A stretch of DNA of 6,538 nt, from the NCBI GenBank assembly GCA_024650095.1, contig JANKMV010000119.1:1-6538 (forward strand). Reading direction: 5' to 3'. The notes below the pieces were generated by a model. The model saw only the letters and a program-made list of their open reading frames with translations. It ran no database searches and had not been told where the DNA came from. The stretch comes from Bacillota bacterium. GTDB lineage: Bacteria; Bacillota; Dethiobacteria; Dethiobacterales; Dethiobacteraceae. This document shows, piece by piece, positions 5,975-6,538 of this stretch; position 1 is the stretch's first letter, and the number at the start of each line of letters is the position of its first letter. A program made the position numbers and the translations under genes.

Positions 5975-6003
5975 AGACTATTTGATTTTACGCTCAGCGT
6001 CAA
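5975..6003 (-). promoter_or_regulatory. Possible weak promoter of radA
   Basis: In the 65-nt gap between splB and radA, the minus strand has TTGACG (5998-6003, 5 of 6 to the -35 consensus), a 17-base spacer and TAGTCT (5975-5980, only 3 of 6 to TATAAT). The start would be near 5968. The spacing is ideal but the -10 is poor, so this may be a weak or activated promoter. Alternatively radA may be read from a splB promoter outside the window. Confidence 0.35.
5987..6003. repeat. 17-bp near-perfect palindrome over the putative radA -35
   Basis: ACGCT and AGCGT flank a single central base. With two more matching A-T pairs outside one mismatch on each side, the symmetry spans 17 bp. It covers the whole putative -35 hexamer of radA. 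It does not match the Firmicute LexA box or the CtsR heptad repeat that I know. As RNA it would give a short stem without a T-run, so it is a better candidate for an operator than a terminator. Confidence 0.35.
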
Positions 6004-6007
6004 GTGT

Positions 6008-6538
6008 TCAGACGAAGTAAAGGACTTTCCCCGTGGGAAAGTACTGCTCAACCAGTGTGGTAAAATAACTAGTGGCAGCTTTCATATCTTCAAGCGGGTA
6101 TACATATTTGCCATAGCCAAACTGACCATACTTATAACGACGATCCGCTTCCTCCATGGGTAAACTTGATGCTGGGAAAACACTGGCAATGTTTGTTTTG
6201 GCCCGTGCCGTAAAGCGATGCGAAATCAACTCGAACGTAGGCGAAATAGTAGTAGGGAGAATTGAGGCCATTTCCCTAAATAAGGTTGTATATTCTTCCT
6301 GCCACCCAGGCGATAAAAAGATGGGTGCCACCAGAAACCCCAGAGGATATCCCGCAGCGCTTACTAAAGCGGCGGTTTGTAGACGTGCATTCAGTGGAGG
6401 TGTACCATGCTCAAAGAGTTTGATGGCTTCTGACGTATTGACAGAAAAACGAAATTCTGTTTTGCCACCATGCTCCAATCCCAGTAGCGGCTCCACACAG
6501 GTAAACTTAGTTACAAAACGAAAACGACCAAACTCTTG
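6008..6538 (-). CDS. splB: Spore photoproduct lyase, C-terminal part (cut by window edge)
   Basis: The last 176 residues of a radical-SAM DNA repair enzyme of about 340 residues; the frame stays open to the right edge, so the start lies outside the window. SplB reverses the spore photoproduct (5-thyminyl-5,6-dihydrothymine) directly to two thymines during germination. The CxxxCxxC cluster motif belongs to the missing N-terminal half and cannot be checked. What is visible matches the family: RFRFVTKF at the fragment start, FRFSVN (29-34), GYPLGFLVAPI (63-73), FELISHRFT (102-110) and the C-terminal YKYGQFGYGKYVY (135-147), ending in a typical YFPTGKVLYFV. The gene ends 65 nt before radA with no terminator between them. 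A GTG at 6496 is internal, since homologous sequence continues upstream of it. Confidence 0.93.
   Translation of the reverse strand, partial: QEFGRFRFVTKFTCVEPLLGLEHGGKTEFRFSVNTSEAIKLFEHGTPPLNARLQTAALVSAAGYPLGFLVAPIFLSPGWQEEYTTLFREMASILPTTISPTFELISHRFTARAKTNIASVFPASSLPMEEADRRYKYGQFGYGKYVYPLEDMKAATSYFTTLVEQYFPTGKVLYFV

Noticed and set aside
5988..6002. Terminator after splB
   Set aside because: The palindrome here has only a five-pair core with a one-base centre and is followed by AAAATC, not a T-run, on the minus strand.
5860..6163. Frames of 63 and 90 residues around the splB-radA gap
   Set aside because: They combine non-coding gap sequence with out-of-frame parts of radA and splB; neither has a ribosome binding site or recognisable family.

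Overview
The window reads as chromosomal core sequence from a spore-forming member of the Bacillota (Firmicutes). The evidence is a spore photoproduct lyase gene (splB), a GerM-type sporulation lipoprotein gene, consensus-like sigma-A promoters, purine-rich Shine-Dalgarno sites and CCA-encoding tRNA genes. The neighbour order murI-gerM-rph-rdgB is known from Bacillus subtilis (racE, gerM, rph, ysnA). Here radA is not in a ctsR/clpC operon and is not followed by disA, which suggests a clostridial or Negativicutes-like lineage rather than Bacillus. The lineage is an inference; no rRNA is present.

Everything is encoded on the minus strand, so transcription runs from high to low coordinates. From the right edge: the 3' half of splB (cut by the window end), radA, a UPF0316/DUF2179 membrane protein gene of unknown function, murI, gerM, rph, rdgB, then five tRNA genes in the order Pro(UGG), Gly(UCC), Arg(UCU), His(GUG), Leu(UAG), closed by a strong intrinsic terminator near the left edge. 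Gene gaps are short (4-nt overlap to 99 nt), and no stretch over 300 bases lacks a gene.

The promoters seen divide this colinear block into units. A possible, weak sigma-A site lies before radA. A sigma-E-like (mother-cell sporulation) site lies in the murI-gerM gap. A near-consensus sigma-A promoter serves rph-rdgB. One near-consensus promoter precedes the tRNA cluster and a second, internal one precedes tRNA-Arg. Housekeeping functions (recombination repair, D-glutamate supply for peptidoglycan, tRNA 3'-end trimming, nucleotide-pool sanitation) are thus interleaved with spore functions (UV-lesion repair in germinating spores, engulfment-stage GerM). For five genes the start was set by the Shine-Dalgarno site rather than by the longest frame.

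I found no mobile element, CRISPR array, toxin system or clearly new system. The points most worth a second look are the sigma-E-like promoter of gerM, the internal tRNA promoter, the uncharacterised UPF0316 gene directly after radA, and a near-perfect palindrome over the putative radA -35 region.
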